Shown here piece by piece: positions 35,814-48,922 of a stretch of DNA of 64,000 nt. The stretch's first letter is position 1, and the number at the start of each line of letters is the position of its first letter. This DNA is from Dryococelus australis (Eukaryota; Arthropoda; Insecta; Phasmatodea; Phasmatidae). The position numbers and the translations under genes were made by a program. The notes beneath the pieces were generated by a model. It was not told the origin of the DNA. It saw nothing but the letters and a program-made list of their open reading frames with translations, and searched no databases. The DNA is taken from assembly GCA_029891345.1 (NCBI GenBank), contig CM056995.1:217190547-217254546 (forward strand), given 5' to 3'.

Positions 35814-36665
35814 TATACTCCATTCATGGTTACTTCCACCTCTCCTGAAGTCATGCTAAAGTCCTACTTCCAGAATATTCCTCCGCCTCATACAAATAAA
35901 GCTGAAACGAGTATATAAAATTATTACAAAGGGACAACGCACCGGATTCGTGCGCACTTAATATAATATAATTTTGCATAGGAACTATTTCTTACCAGGC
36001 GTTACCAACACAGCCTTCTCTCTGTATTTTATTCATTTTAATTACAAATTAAATAATAAAATGTATAGATAAGATAAAGTAAAGGTTTAATTTAAGTAAA
36101 AATAAGGTTATTATATGTTAACACGTATATAAAACGCTGGAATAGGCTGTTCGCGTTAAAATGAGCATTTCTGAAAGCCCTGCTTAAGATTTACTTATAT
36201 GCTCGTTGTGTATTCCTCCACCTTATGTAAAATTAACATTGCCATGGACCTCACCACTTTAGTTATGCTTCGGTCCGGTGAAGCAGTGGAATCATCAGAA
36301 AATTAAACATGTTACAAATTTGGTCATATTTACACTTCGATGAATTAAAAAAAAAAAACAGAACGCAAAATGAATGACTTAAGCTATCACAATGGTCACC
36401 TAGCACTATTTATTCGACATTAAAATATGGAACTATATACCATCCATCATTACCAACTTGACTGGGCGCATGTCACTCAGCGTGGCCGTTAAAATAAATG
36501 CGGTCAGGCACAGTGACTTTTTTCCAAGGCTCATTAAAAAAATTCCCACTTTATTACAGGCATTAATGCGTGACATATTTAGGAAAGAACCATACACGTC
36601 ATACATAGTGTGATTTTTCAAAGGTTTGATTTAAAAAGTGTGAATAAACCACGAATAGTCTATAG
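35814..36665 (+). mobile_element. F2 MITE interrupted by an F1 copy
   Basis: Left part 35814-36142 (tactccattcatggttac; gggacaacgcaccggattc; accaggcgttacc). Right part 36563-36665 (gacatatttaggaaagaacc; gtgaataaaccacgaatag). The intervening 36143-36562 is a complete F1. Confidence 0.65.
36143..36562 (-). mobile_element. F1 MITE, full length, inserted in F2
   Basis: Starts taggctgttcgcgttaaaat and ends at a decayed terminus ccactttattacaggc. F2 sequence stops on its left and resumes on its right (36563-36665), showing insertion into F2. Confidence 0.7.
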
Positions 36666-37366
36666 ACTCACAGTGATACTGCGGTAGAAAACATTTCCGA
36701 CTGTGTTTTGGAATTTTTAGTTCAAGTCCATTTGTTTAAAACATAAATGCGTTCTTTAATATTCAATAACATTGACACTTCGAGGGCCGGCGACGTAATA
36801 ACACGTCGTCTAAATTCAACGGCTTAGTTATATACGTGGTGTATCACGTATACAACGTTTGTATGAAAGTATGTTACAAACTTCAAGAGGCAATTCAGTA
36901 TGGAAAAACAAGGATGAAAGATATATACTACTCATGGCTTACAGTGATTATTAAGGGAAATATGCACCCTTGAAAATGTGAAAATAGAATGCTTCCATGT
37001 GAAAATTATTAACTCTGTGTGAGATTACAAATAAATGCAACTTAATACACATCGGCAACATTCGAACTTGAAATTACTCAAGTGGTTACAGTGGAATGTA
37101 CAATATGTTACGTAGTAAAGGGCATTTCATCGGAGCATATGACAAATCGCTATCATAATGGCTGGCAGATGGCCCGTAACGAACGCAGCAAAGTACAATG
37201 CAGCGTACAGTCTTCAGTGATACCAACAGAAATATTGTACGTGGGAATACAGAGACCAGTACAACTGATGCTCGTGCCGCGCTAAATACAAGCGGACTCA
37301 CTTATAGCTTGTTTGTACGACACTAAAAAAAGTTTAAAAAAATACCCCAAGCGCATTCAAGGCCAA

Positions 37367-37455
<89 letters not shown>

Positions 37456-37507
37456 CATATATATGTGTGTGTGTGTATGTATATGTGTGTGCGTGTGCGT
37501 GTGTGTA
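37367..37507. repeat. Compound (TA)n-(GT)n microsatellite
   Basis: About 85 bp of TA repeats followed by TATGTGTGTG-type repeats. The open frame across it is artefactual. Confidence 0.9.
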
Positions 37508-38390
37508 GCTTGGAATTATTTATGTTTTGTTTCGGGATTAGATAGTGCTAAGTAACCAGTGTGGTGCAAGATGATAGAAGCGGCAAATGGTCCTAGCGTT
37601 TTACAAATTAAAAAAAAAAAAAAAAAACTCAAAAGTGGAATCGTAAACAAAAGCGACAGGAAAGAGGTGTGAAATTTTTTATTGAAATGCCGAGTGTAAA
37701 GAATCTTATTCACTGGAACAACGTTACTAAAATGTGACAACGAAGGGGGCGTAATCCCAACAGCTGATTGTCAATTTCACATGTCCTGTTGGCCGGTCCA
37801 GCACGCTTAGTAGGCGAGAATTTAAAAATTGGTTAAGGGAGGGGGTACAAGGAACTCGTGCATCTACCTCAAAAAACAGAAATACTTGTCATAGAAGTGG
37901 ACTTTGATGACTGCGTTTTATGAGAACAGAAAAATTAAAAAATACAATTACGTTCTTCGGTGAAAATTATTATTTCAAAATAATAGGTAATTTTTTTACG
38001 AGGCAATTTCTTTATCAAATATATTTACATTTATGAGCAGCATTACGCTCTCTAATCAACAAGTTACTTTTATTTTCCATCTTATTGTAAGGTTTGTGAC
38101 TTGTGATTAGATGGGGAAGTAAATTGCAATGAAAAGCATGCACACGTGTTTATTCCACCCTCCCCGTACTTAATATGTATGAGATTTATCCTTTTACAGT
38201 TTCTAAATTTGAGCTTGGCGTGGACCAAGCCGCAACGTACAAGGAAAGGACGCTCATTCAGTCTGACGAAAATTAAATAAAAAATCAGAAGTGTTGCTAA
38301 ATTAACCGAAACTGTATTGAAAAAGTCCGTCGGTAACGCATTCATAATTAGCACTCAACGAAACGAACTCAGATGGCACCGAAGTCAGCC

Positions 38391-38695
38391 CATAGCTAGG
38401 GGTAGTGACATTTCGTAAAAAGATTTCAAGGCAAGTTATATTAAAAAACAATGTAGGGTCGTTTACCTATTTTAATTGGCTGAATTACTTTTCAACGCGT
38501 GTTAACTGTCTGCACACGAATCACGTAGGAGCCGTGCCGATGTTACCGAATTCTGAGTGGTCTGTTAAAATATGAAAACGCCTCCAGCAGGCATCAACCA
38601 ATGGCAATAGACAAACTGCTGTTGGGTGCTTATAGTATTGAAGTCTACCATGCTGTCATATTTTTTCGCGAAAAGTTACTAGCTCTACCGATAAC
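38391..38695. mobile_element. F9 MITE copy b
   Basis: Same ends (tagctaggggtagtgacatt; gcgaaaagttactagctcta) and same body as copy a: aattggctgaattactttt, cgtgttaactgtctgcac, ccgaattctgagtggtct. Confidence 0.65.
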
Positions 38696-38699
38696 GCAG

Positions 38700-40970
38700 A
38701 GCGACACGCAATGTGTCAGTCGTGCAAAAGAAGGTAACAAGTACGGACGTGAATGTGGACCACTATAATCTGATTTGCGGCAACGTATTATATTGAGCCT
38801 CTAGCCACGGGTAATCGCGATCATTTAAAGGCAGTTGTAACGACTTTCATATAAAAATCGGTTACGGTGATGTAAGATTGTGCGTAGACTTTTAAGTAGA
38901 CCTAAATTGTGACCTACAAACAAAGTACCAACCAGGACCGCCCTCTTTCTTTGTAAGTACACAGGAGTGTTTTCATGAATGTTTTAGCAGAGAATTAGCT
39001 ATCACTATAAATCATTTTCTGAAATATGACCTATTAGATGTTGGACTGACTTCAAAAAATTAACTCTTTCTAGTTTTAAAATACAATAAATTTTCATAGT
39101 TTATGTATTTCAAAGTGCCCTGAAAGACTTCATAATTACCTCATGGACAAATAGTGTACACTAGATTAAATAAAACAAAATAAATAACTTAAACGTGACA
39201 CAGAAAATGTTTGTCAAAAGTAATCATGTAATGAAATGGCGATCGAAAAATGTACAAGTATGTATGTAAAAAGGAACTCTCAGTGGCTTGAATCTTCATT
39301 ATCAATGCCATCTTGGACGCCAATTACTCAATATCCAGCCTAAAGTTAAAACACGCAAACAAGGTAGGGTGAAGGTAACAGTAATGGTGGCAATGGCTCG
39401 ATAATATTCTCTGAGAACTGGTATAAAATCGCTGACATCACTGGATTGGACAGTAGGATATCACAAAAGTGCAAACTGTTTAGTTGCCACTATGCAAAGG
39501 TTCAACCGTTTGAAGATACAACCGTTTGGATAAAGTAAAAATGTAGGTGTATGTTAATGGCTGGAACGCAGTGCCACACGGCACAAAATTCCAGAAACTG
39601 ACATTGCGGTTACCAAGTTCTTACCATCACCTCCAGGGCAATTATCAGACGATGTTTTGGATGTGAGCTTTAAGCTATATAAAAATCTGCGCATTTATTG
39701 TCATATAGACACGTCTTGCATAAACATTAATATCGGTCTTCTACATTGAATGTTCGTATCTTCACACCCCCTGATTTCGGGTAAATGAAAAACAAAAAGC
39801 CACAAACAACGGAAGCCATTTCTGACAAAAGTTACATTTGTATTAGATACTCCAAATTGGTCGATTGGACAAGATCAGGAGGCAGATATAGGTTTTAAAA
39901 ATTTAAACGAAAACGATTATATGGTAACGACCTTGCGTTGTAAATACGTACGTAATGCATTTGCAATTTCCTTCGTAGAACGATTTATCTTACGCAACAA
40001 ATACGTATCTGTTGGTTTCTTTTATAATAACATGCGTAAATGCTGCACTTTATTGTAAAAACCATATTCTCGCCTATTTATACGTTTATTTATTTACTCA
40101 TACACAGGATGGGTGTACAATATCAAATAACATATGCACTGCAACCGTTGTTTTACAATTGACTATTTTTGACAGGCTAAATGTGTGTTTTTTTTCTTAG
40201 TGTGTGCCGTCTTGGTATAGATGCACTATAGTACAGTTGAAGAGAAGGAATCTGTGTCGTTTACACGAGCGACACATGGATCGTATTTCACTGTCGTGTC
40301 TTGCCGTAACCGTATCCTTGAGTATGCGTGCGTGGCCGCAGAACAATGGACGTCGCGGCGTCCGATGTACTGAAACGTTTTCTGCGAAAGCGTTGTTTGC
40401 GCCTAAACGCGTTTCTCGGTAAATAGATGTTCTGGAAATACGAAGTTTTGCCAGAAAGTATAAAAAAAAATCTATTGTCTATGTCGCTATCTTTTTACTT
40501 TTATCATATTAAGTGTACGTGGTCAAATATTTCGTGAACGTGGTCAAATATCGCATTTTTTAAGCTTGCCTATGAAATTTCTTTGCGGTAAGAGAAAAGT
40601 ACGATTATACCCAGGCAGTTTGATCTGTGTACTTCCAACGCGTGTAATAAAAACCCCACAGTTACAGATCTAGTTTACGCAGTAAAGCATTAGGACGGAA
40701 ACACTGCACGCCTTGCGCGTAGGAGCGATGAGGCGCTACGCGTGCATGTTAGTGTCGCCCGTATCGCTCCCTCGCTTCTTGACCTTAAACAGCACAATAT
40801 ATACTTTCTTCCTCCCGACTACATAAAGCGCACTTACAGCTCTAACGAAGCTTTTTAGTTACTCCTTGTTCTAACTACATAACGAAATTCCAGTTATAAA
40901 TAGTCGTTTCTTACTCGCGAATCAAATCATTTTTTGTATGCTGAAAGTACCCTACCTATTATAAATATCA
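38700..40970. other. Stretch without recognised genes or repeats
   Basis: Unremarkable AT-rich sequence. Open frames at 40012 and 40204 have no domain or splice support. Confidence 0.45.
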
Positions 40971-40974
40971 TAAA

Positions 40975-41540
40975 TGCAAACACACAGTCACTTTTGCCAG
41001 CCATTTTGTAAGATAGCGCCACTTGAATGGATGAAACTTCTTGTTATATCTCGTTAAAAACATTAACTGATTCCTACCAAATTTGGCAAACAAGAAGTAC
41101 CACGGTAGTTGAAGTAAACTGGTCTGTTATAAGTATGTCAGAGTCTTATTCTAAAAATGGCAGCCGTATAGCCTTTTTAACTTAAAATCCCATATATTCG
41201 AATCCATGTAATCAATTCCAACTTAATTTTGTAGTTTGTAGTACAATTATCAAATGCTTCTACACGGAGCACCTATTGTCCGCCATTTTGTGAGATATGC
41301 TATATGAAAAAATAAAGTTTTATGTTATATCGGGGGAAACAATTAACAGATTCCTAGCAAATTTTACAAATAATTTTCACTGCAGCAGGCAAAGTAGATC
41401 AGGCACTTATTTTCAAAATGGTGGCTATATGAAGTATTTTATCTCAGTATCTTTTATTAACTAAACATATTTCAACCTAACTTTTTATACAGGGAGTATC
41501 TATTACAACCATCAACTTTGTATAAACAGAGCCTCTTTAT
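40975..41540. repeat. Diverged ~280-bp tandem dimer
   Basis: gccagccattttgtaagata then taactgattcctaccaaatt (first unit) correspond to gtccgccattttgtgagata then taacagattcctagcaaatt (second unit), in the same order. Aligned motifs include ttgttatatctcg / atgttatatcggg and aaaaatggcagccgtat / aaaatggtggctatat. Confidence 0.55.
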
Positions 41541-41872
41541 CTATCGTTTTGTAAGTTAACCCCACAATATAAATTAAGTTGAAACAACAATAGTTCTTTA
41601 AAATAATAATAAATATAATACGCATCATAGAAAAAGATACATTAGTTTTTGGAAAAACATAGTAAAATAACATATTGTTAAACAACCAACACTAACGAGA
41701 CGATAAAACCATTTCCGATAATAACGTATCAATCTTTCAAACCAGTTATATAGGTATGTATTTCAATAACTCCATAAAACCGGGGCGAAGCCATGGTGGG
41801 CTGTATTTTAACACCTCTATAAAACATAATCAAAGCGAAATATATATTTTAAACATATGTAAACAAATACTA

Positions 41873-42112
41873 AAGTCCACACGAACAAAGTCGCAGTCAC
41901 TGCATTAATTTCCATATAAACATAAAAAGACATTCGTAAATGCTATTTGAGAAATATTTAAAATATTAATTTTTTTTTGTGTTATGGAATTTATTATGTA
42001 TAGATTTTGATTGACACTATCCATGCCTTAGTTCAATTTTCTATTTCTGTTTTTAAAAAAATATGTAAACAAACCCTGAAGTCCACACGAACGAATTCAC
42101 GGGAACAGTTAG
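41873..42112 (+). repeat. Second copy of the GACGAAGTCGC-tail repeat
   Basis: aagtccacacgaacaaagtc at the left, ttaatttccatataaacata, then aagtccacacgaacgaattc followed by acgggaacagttagt. The same tail motif occurs at both ends, suggesting a tandem or a tail-on-tail insertion. Confidence 0.5.
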
Positions 42113-42474
42113 TTCACAATTAGTCAACACTGCGGCTCGTAAGGATAAAACTGTTATTTTCAGTAATGTCTCAAATAAACGGTTTAGATGTAAAACCTTG
42201 TTATATCTACAACTACACATTAATTGATACACCGTCAACGCACGACGTAATTGGCCGACGGCCAGCCAATAGTAAAAGTTAAAGAGAACACTAGACGTGT
42301 GCAGTATAGACAAGGCCAATTATAGGATGGCGTGGATATACAGAGACCAACACAACTGATATTAATGTAGCCGAGAATTTGCAGCTTTATTCGACCTTGT
42401 CTTCAGTGGCAGTAAATGTGTGCCGTCCTCAAAGGGTTAAAATGAAAGAATTTCAATCATTCTACTATCTCCAA

Positions 42475-43021
42475 TGCCCGGTTGCACTATCGTGGTTCAA
42501 AACTCGATCCGAGATCGGATATAAGATAGACACAGAAAACTGTTGAACCTTCAGAGTTCAGAGCTGGACTGGAGATCGAGATGAAGTTCATTTTGAACCA
42601 CCGAAATTGGCGGTTTGAAATCTCGATTCGAGATCAGCAACCATCGTCAACAAACGTAGTTTGAAATTACGCCAACAGATAGAACTACGTTCTATCATTT
42701 TTTTGGGAAATTAAAACAACATTATACGCACTTGGATATTATTCAGTAAAATTCGTACAACAATAATTCACTTAAAACAGATAAAACATCGCAAATTTAG
42801 TTCTATATATAGTGAAAAATACGCCTGCTTCCATGACGTCATAGTTTACAAACTAATAGCAAAATTTGTCTCATACTTTTTCTCGATCTCTCACTGTGAA
42901 ACCGAGATCGACGAATCGTAGATTCGTAGATTTTACATTGGAACCAAAATCAAACTGTATCCTGGTTCGGAACTAGGATCATTCGATCTCGGATCGGAGA
43001 AGATGTTGATGCAACCGCACA
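42475..43021. mobile_element. F5 MITE copy a
   Basis: Starts tgcccggttgcactatcgtg and ends gttgatgcaaccgcac. It is rich in cgagatcg / gatctcgg motifs. About 550 bp, matching 56485-57057 throughout (e.g. ccatgacgtcata, cacttaaaacagataaaac). Confidence 0.7.
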
Positions 43022-43270
43022 AACACTCTCAGAACTACACGCTCACACCATACTCACCTCCCGTGCGTGGGAAGCAGTGCGGCTAGCTGCGACGAAATGT
43101 GACACTGAAGTTTTTTTTTGTGGCTTACAATGTTTCGTGTCCGGCCATTACATCTTCACGCGACGTGCCCTGTTATCGGCATCCGCATCTCACAGCTCGA
43201 GTCTTCTCAGAAAGTGTCCTTGTCGCTTCCTGTGAGAGCACTGCGTGGCAGAGTCAGCCTTGGGCGTATG

Positions 43271-43508
43271 TGCCGTTCACGGTAAAGTGACCACTTTTCA
43301 GGCCCTAGTCACTTTTTTTTCCTTTCAGCAATTTTTCATCCTTTCACCAACTTTTTAAATAAATATTGCCTTTTAAGTAATAAACACGGTGTGCATATTC
43401 CACCGCACACGGAAGTTAAAGCCCAAAGCTAAAATAAAATACATTTATTGACTACTATTCAAAACGAGAAGGCTTTCAAAAGCGCTCATTTTACCGTGAA
43501 TAGCCTAT
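43271..43508. mobile_element. F1-related MITE, divergent short copy
   Basis: Terminal blocks gccgttcacggtaaagtgac and gctcattttaccgtgaatag match F1 ends, but the ~150-bp middle is unrelated. It shares the ends but not the interior, as expected of elements mobilised by the same transposase. Confidence 0.55.
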
Positions 43509-43788
43509 AGTTCGGTGCTGTATTGTATCTGCAGAGGTTAAAGCTGGGTTCGCAATAATTGAAAGCATAACAGTAACTACATAATTTAGTTCGGGTGCAC
43601 AAGAATTAACAGATACGGTTTCGAACTTGCCGATTTACGACTACGCATAAGAGGTCGTGTGCATGGAAGTTCCTGACGTAGTGCATGATGGTTATAGTCC
43701 ATTCAGGGTTACTTCAATCTTTTCTGAAGCCCTGCTAAAGTTATAATTCCAGGAAATCCCCCCTCCCCCCATGGCAACAAAGTCTAAT

Positions 43789-44021
43789 GGGCCACGGTGG
43801 CCGAGCGATTAGCACTCTCGCCTCCCACCAAGGCGAACCGGGCTCAATCCCCGGCCGGGTCATCGGATTTTCGCAAGAGGGAATCCTGCCGGACGATGCC
43901 GTTGGTCGGAGGGTTTTCTCGGGAAGCTCCCGTTTCCCCTCCACCCCCCCCCCCCAATTCCGGCACAACTCCATATTCACTTAAATTACTTAAAAGCCGC
44001 CCAAATGTCTTCACTCATTTA
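43789..44021 (+). mobile_element. tRNA-derived SINE inserted in F2
   Basis: gggccacggtggccgagcga, then tcgcctcccaccaaggcg, then ggctcaatccccggccggg, ggttttctcgggaagctccc, ending ttcactcattt. It interrupts the F2 element at its acaaagtcta position. Confidence 0.8.
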
Positions 44022-44110
44022 AACGAGTCTAGAAAATTACCCCAATGGGACAACGCGCCGCATTCCTGCACGCTAAGTATAATAATATTCTATATAAGAA
44101 CTATTTCTTA

Positions 44111-44528
44111 AAGGCGGTTCACGATAAAGTGAGCACTTTTGAAGTCAACCTCTGAAAAATGTCCCTGCATCTACCTGCATATGTTTTAACGGCGACATTG
44201 AGTGGCATGCAGCCAGTGAGGTTGGTAACCACAGAGGGAAAGTTGTTCAGTGTTTTAACGTTGAAATACAAATCTCAGGTAAACGTGTGTAAATACTTTT
44301 TTTTTTTTTTTTCGTTTCCTTTAATTTTAATGCATAAAAATATAATGATAAGCAAATTTTTAATTTTTACTTTTATAAATGTTTCACAGTATTACTCGAC
44401 CAACGCATGGATAAAGTGATGTGGTCCATGACCATGTTACTTCTACATTAGGTGTAAGAATACACATCATGCTACATGTATATCTTAAGCAGGGCTCTCA
44501 AAAGTGCTCAGTTTATCGTGAGCAGTGT
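44111..44528 (+). mobile_element. F1 MITE, full length, inserted in F2
   Basis: Left terminus aaggcggttcacgataaagt, right terminus cagtttatcgtgagcagtgt. F2 sequence flanks it on both sides (…aactatttctta before, ataggcattacc after), with TTA/TTA-like flanks. The internal T-run at ~44300 is expanded. Confidence 0.7.
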
Positions 44529-45164
44529 TAAATAGGCATTACCAACTCACCTATCTTCTCATCGTTTTGTTTATATTAATTGTTAACGAATACTATAATT
44601 TATAGCTAAAATACAAATATTAAATTTAATAAAAAATGAAACATAAAGTAATTTTTTATTCCAACGCAAGTATAAATCGCTTGTAATATACGGAATATTT
44701 AGGAAACAACCGAAAATGGCATGCATAAGGCAATTTTCCAAATATTTGATTTTTAAAATGTGAAGAATCCACGAACAAACTATATATTCCATTTCTTGTG
44801 CAGAAGCATGGGGCAACATCTAGTCTGAGCAGAGAAGAAAATTATCGACGAATTGGTTTACTGAACTGTAAAATGGAGGAACAAGGTTATGCTGCAAGAA
44901 TGAATAAATGTTGCGAGACATAATACAGGTGAAGGAACAGGCTACAGTGTACTAATAGAACATTTTAAAGGCTATCCACATCGCAAACAAGCGTGCCAAA
45001 TATTTTAAATCACTCTCTATTTTCAACACAGAATCGCTCTAAATCTGTGACTATAGTACTTTTAAGTATTTAACGACAGTCAACACATCAAAGCATTATT
45101 TATCAACACAGCCAGCTTACGCCAGACCGGTCGCAACATTTTATTTGATACTATTGTTAAGCAT

Positions 45165-45420
45165 CACTAGATGCACTAACAAACACTGTTAATATCCTAA
45201 TTGTCACAAAAAAATACAAAAAAACTCTCGAGCTGTATTTTCGAACGAAGCCAGTCAAATGAGTGGCCAAACAAATATATACAGTTGATTCAACAAAATA
45301 TTTTATTGACAGCCTAATTTTTTTGGCCCAACAGAGATTTTGTTTATTTTGCTAGACGAACAAAAGTAATTTTGTTGCTTTTCAGATTCTGTTTGCTCAA
45401 CAATATACTTGGCTGAGTTG
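45165..45420 (-). mobile_element. F6 element fragment, inverted
   Basis: Inverse of 25617-25940: gatgcactaacaaacactg, tgtcacaaaaaaatac, cgaacgaagccagtcaaatg, gccaaacaaatatatac and gctagacgaacaaaagtaat all recur in reverse order. Confidence 0.6.
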
Positions 45421-46079
45421 TCGGCTGGCGATCGTGTTACGACGCCGTAATTGGCGAACGGCGTTCCGACGTGATGCTGACCGGTGCAGCTATTTTGCAG
45501 ACGTGTGCGATTGGAGTTCGCGTTACAAGCGTCTATTTCACCTCTGTATTCTTAAGTATTCTGTGATTATATGCTCTATACCCAAGTTTTTTATTGTGAA
45601 CCCAATAATCCGATGTTCTGCCGTAGTTAATAACTCGCCACAATATAGAAGCATCATTCTGTGATCTCGTGATTGAAAACGGCTTTTAGTTATGTTTCAT
45701 GCCAATAGGTTGCGCTGGAGTATAATTTCTATATTTATGGGCCGATTGTGCTCATAATTAAAGGAAATGTTTGTTGGTCTAAAAGAAATGTTTTTATTTT
45801 GCTTTGCATTCGGTAGGCTAGGTTCCGATAGGTTTAGAATTGGAAGGGAATCCCAAATATACAATTTACATAAAAGATGTGAAACAACGTTCGCCGGGAT
45901 CAGCTAGTGCTATTATAAGCTGTTTCACTGGGTACAGAAAATGCAACTCTTGAGCAAATATGCAGTTTACGGTAATCGATATTGAACTGTAGACGACGCA
46001 AAAGTTTAGCTCGTACGATTCAGTGATGTTTCCTTCATAGGCAATCCCGTTCTCCCCACTTGAATCTGATCAGCTGTGG

Positions 46080-46290
46080 TGTGTTGATTTCGAGCGGTGA
46101 TATTTCAAGGTGATGACGCACGTGTGCCCTTACTTCGGCGAAGTCGCGATGACGTCACTTGGAACACGCTCAAAGTGCCCCGCTCCACAAGCTGCGCTCT
46201 GACCAGCACCTGCTTCGCATATGGCTGCAACGCAGGCGGCAGCCGTATGTGTACGGTCTGTAAACACTGTTGGGAATTTCCGTGAATCTT
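46080..46290. other. GC-rich patch, unresolved
   Basis: A 62-codon plus-strand frame ending YGCNAGGSRMCTVCKHCWEF is cysteine-rich at its end, and gatgacgtcac (a CRE-like palindrome) is present. No splice sites or family support a gene. Confidence 0.2.
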
Positions 46291-47085
46291 GGGCGTTCAA
46301 GACACTAAATTATTTTACACGTGTTTAGCTTATTACATCCTTTTCTGTTGTGATATGAAATTATACTCTGAAAAAGTATTAATTATAGAAGAAAAGGATT
46401 AAAAAAGAAACAAATGAAACTAGTTGTAGGAAATAAAAAAATATATATTTTATCGTATAAATCTCAAAACATAAAAATTATTAATGCGTTAGTCTAGAGC
46501 TCAAAGTAACTAATTGCTCATGCCATTGTGATGTTTTTAATAATAACATTTCTTAGAAATTCGTTACGCTGTTTGCCTGTATTTCAATTTTAACTTTTGG
46601 AATAAAATTTAGTCAGGATATTTTAAAAGTTACCAGAGTTTACTGCAGGTAAATCCAGTATCGGATTGCAAAGAAACTGCATGACACTCCTGTGACTTCA
46701 CTAAACATTTTATTTAAAACCAAACTTTGTGTTAAAATGACTTTTAAAAATGTTTACTAATAAAGAATGTTAGTTAAAAATTTTATATTCAAAGTTAAAA
46801 AAAAATATTATCAATTTTATAGAGATAATTCGCTGTTTTTGTAAACTTGTCATGGATATCATACCACGAAACCATAAATAAAAAACCTCAAAATGTAGAA
46901 AAAAATTTGGTCTTGAACAGCTTTTACCGAAATCCTTACGTTCAGGAAAAATTGAAGCCCGCAGATTCTTGAGTTGATGACGATCTTTGTCGGGATAGCA
47001 TTAAACGTTCTTCATCGATACAGCACGACAATAGTCGCTTATGTGGCAGTTATATCTTTCATGTCACTTACACTTATATCTCAGA

Positions 47086-47518
47086 ATATATTCTACTCGC
47101 GGTTTCTTTACACTTTCTGAATCTAACGTTTGAAAAATCACCCCATTATTTACATGTTTGGTTATTTCCTAAATATGCCATGTATCACAAGCGTTTTATA
47201 GTTCTGTTAATATATACGTACCTTTTTATTTGTTAAACTGAATTTTAACTTATATTTTATATATAAACTATAATGTATCATTTATAATTAATATGATTAA
47301 AGACTAGTGAGAAAACAAGTGTGTTGGTGATGCGTAGTAAGAAATAGCTCTTATTCAAAATATTATTAAATTATGTGCGCGCGAATATGGTGCTTTGTCC
47401 TATTCGTGTGATTTTATAGACTAGGTTAAGCTTTGTTTGCATGAGGCGGAGGAATATTCTGGAAGTAGAATTTTCGCAGGACTTCGGGAAAGTTAGAATT
47501 TACAGCGAACTGATCATA
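47086..47518 (-). mobile_element. F2 MITE, full-length copy in reverse orientation
   Basis: Reverse complement carries the F2 landmarks: atattcctccgcctcatgc, aatatgccatgtatcac near the left, gtaagaaatagctcttat, and ttctactcgcggtttcttt at the left end. Noncoding. Confidence 0.65.
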
Positions 47519-47736
47519 TTTAATGTGCGTGTAATCTAACTGCAACCAAGATGTTGTCGACACCTAACCACAGAGTACGTAGTAATACAGAGGCGAATCA
47601 GCTGCTTATTCCGCGAACTCACAGTCACACGTGCCAGCAAAATGGCGTCACATGCAAGCAACATTTCGGAACGCGGTTCACCAAATTATCACCCTGGTAA
47701 CCCATGAATGGAATCTCTCCCCTTTAAGTGCAGTAA

Positions 47737-47984
47737 AGGCTGTTCACGATAAAGTGAGCACTTTAGAAATCAACCTTAGAAAAAAAGTCACTTCTCCTGC
47801 ATGTATATGTTTTAAAGGGCGCCTTGAGTGACATGCGCCCAACAGTTAAATTGGAGACGATAGATAGGAAAGTAGTTCCGTATCTTAACATCGAATAAAA
47901 AGTGTTACGTAACCATTTCTCTTAACTGAAATTTATTTATTTCGCTTTCTGTTCTTTAAGTGCTCATTTTATCGTGAATAGCCT
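47737..47984 (+). mobile_element. F1 MITE, internally deleted copy with both ends
   Basis: Starts aggctgttcacgataaagt and ends gctcattttatcgtgaatag. The right third of the element is missing, with a junction near ctttctgttctttaag. Noncoding despite a 66-codon open frame over its left end. Confidence 0.7.
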
Positions 47985-48051
47985 ATACTGCCGAACACAC
48001 CAGGACGATGCGCAGATGAATACGTAAACAAATCGGGCAAATAAAACATTT

Positions 48052-48213
48052 TGACAGATTCAGTCAGTCCCACAATTTTTAGTCACAAAAAGTTATCTTC
48101 AAAATATTTATTTTATTAATTATAATAAACTAATTATTCCTAATACCTAATATAAAAATAATATAAAATAGTATTAAAATGAGCAACAATTTTGGGACTG
48201 ACGAAATCTGTCG
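48052..48213. mobile_element. F14 short hairpin MITE
   Basis: tgacagattcagtcagtccc with acaattttt at the left is mirrored by caattttgggactgacgaaa and tctgtc at the right, with an AT-only spacer. About 160 bp, the smallest inverted-repeat element in the window. Confidence 0.5.
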
Positions 48214-48922
48214 AAATATATGCTTTCCTTTGCATGTTCAATTGTTCCTGAACAAATTAAGGAAGCCTTTGTTTGTCTCGTCTGTTTTATTGAAATTTAC
48301 CAGGCTACATTAGTGCTGTGACACCATTAGTCATGCAAACACACACTCATTCTGTAAATAATTTTTTCCATACGTTGAGACATATATTTTTTATTTTAAT
48401 TACTTATTACAGTGTATACACATTATATTTATTAAAATAAAATTAAAATTTATATCATCTATCGTATAAAAATGAAAATGAATGATCTAATATATTGAGA
48501 AAACGTTTTACACTAATAATTTATTGCATAACGTCTATCTATTATAGAACGACAACTATAAGAACCTCACACATTCAAACTGTGCGAGATTTTAAACATC
48601 TAAAATTTTCAAATCATTAAATTTTCGGTTAACTTCCTTTTGCATCAAAGTTCTCTTAAAAGTACCGGATGGCAGCAATTTCAACTGTAAAAGAACCCCT
48701 GAAGTGATTACCAATTTAGTATAATGCATTTACTTTGTTCTGTACGTCTTCAAACGTAGCACGTAGGGAGTGGGAGACTACAATTTCCCGAAAAAAACTA
48801 CCAGGTTTCCCGCGTGTGATAATTCGTGTGAGCTGGGAATCAAGTTAACTGAACTGTAAACTGCAGTGGCCCCTGCTTAGCAGAGAGATAACGGTTCGAT
48901 AAACGTGAAATAAGCGTTTTAT

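Larger units (their letters stand above)
43692..44785 (+). mobile_element. F2 MITE interrupted by a SINE and an F1 copy
   Basis: F2 pieces at 43692-43788 (tatagtccattcagggttac), 44022-44110 (tgggacaacgcgccgcattc) and 44529-44785 (taggcattaccaac; tatttaggaaacaacc; cacgaacaaactatata) read as one element once the SINE (43789-44021) and F1 (44111-44528) are removed. Confidence 0.65.

Noticed and set aside
37313-37555. 80-codon frame
   Set aside because: Translation of the (TA)n-(GT)n microsatellite.
40680-40790. Similarity to 4020-4100 (ccttgcgcgtaggagcgatg versus ccttgcccgtaggggcaatg)
   Set aside because: Only about 20 bp aligned convincingly; not enough for a repeat family.
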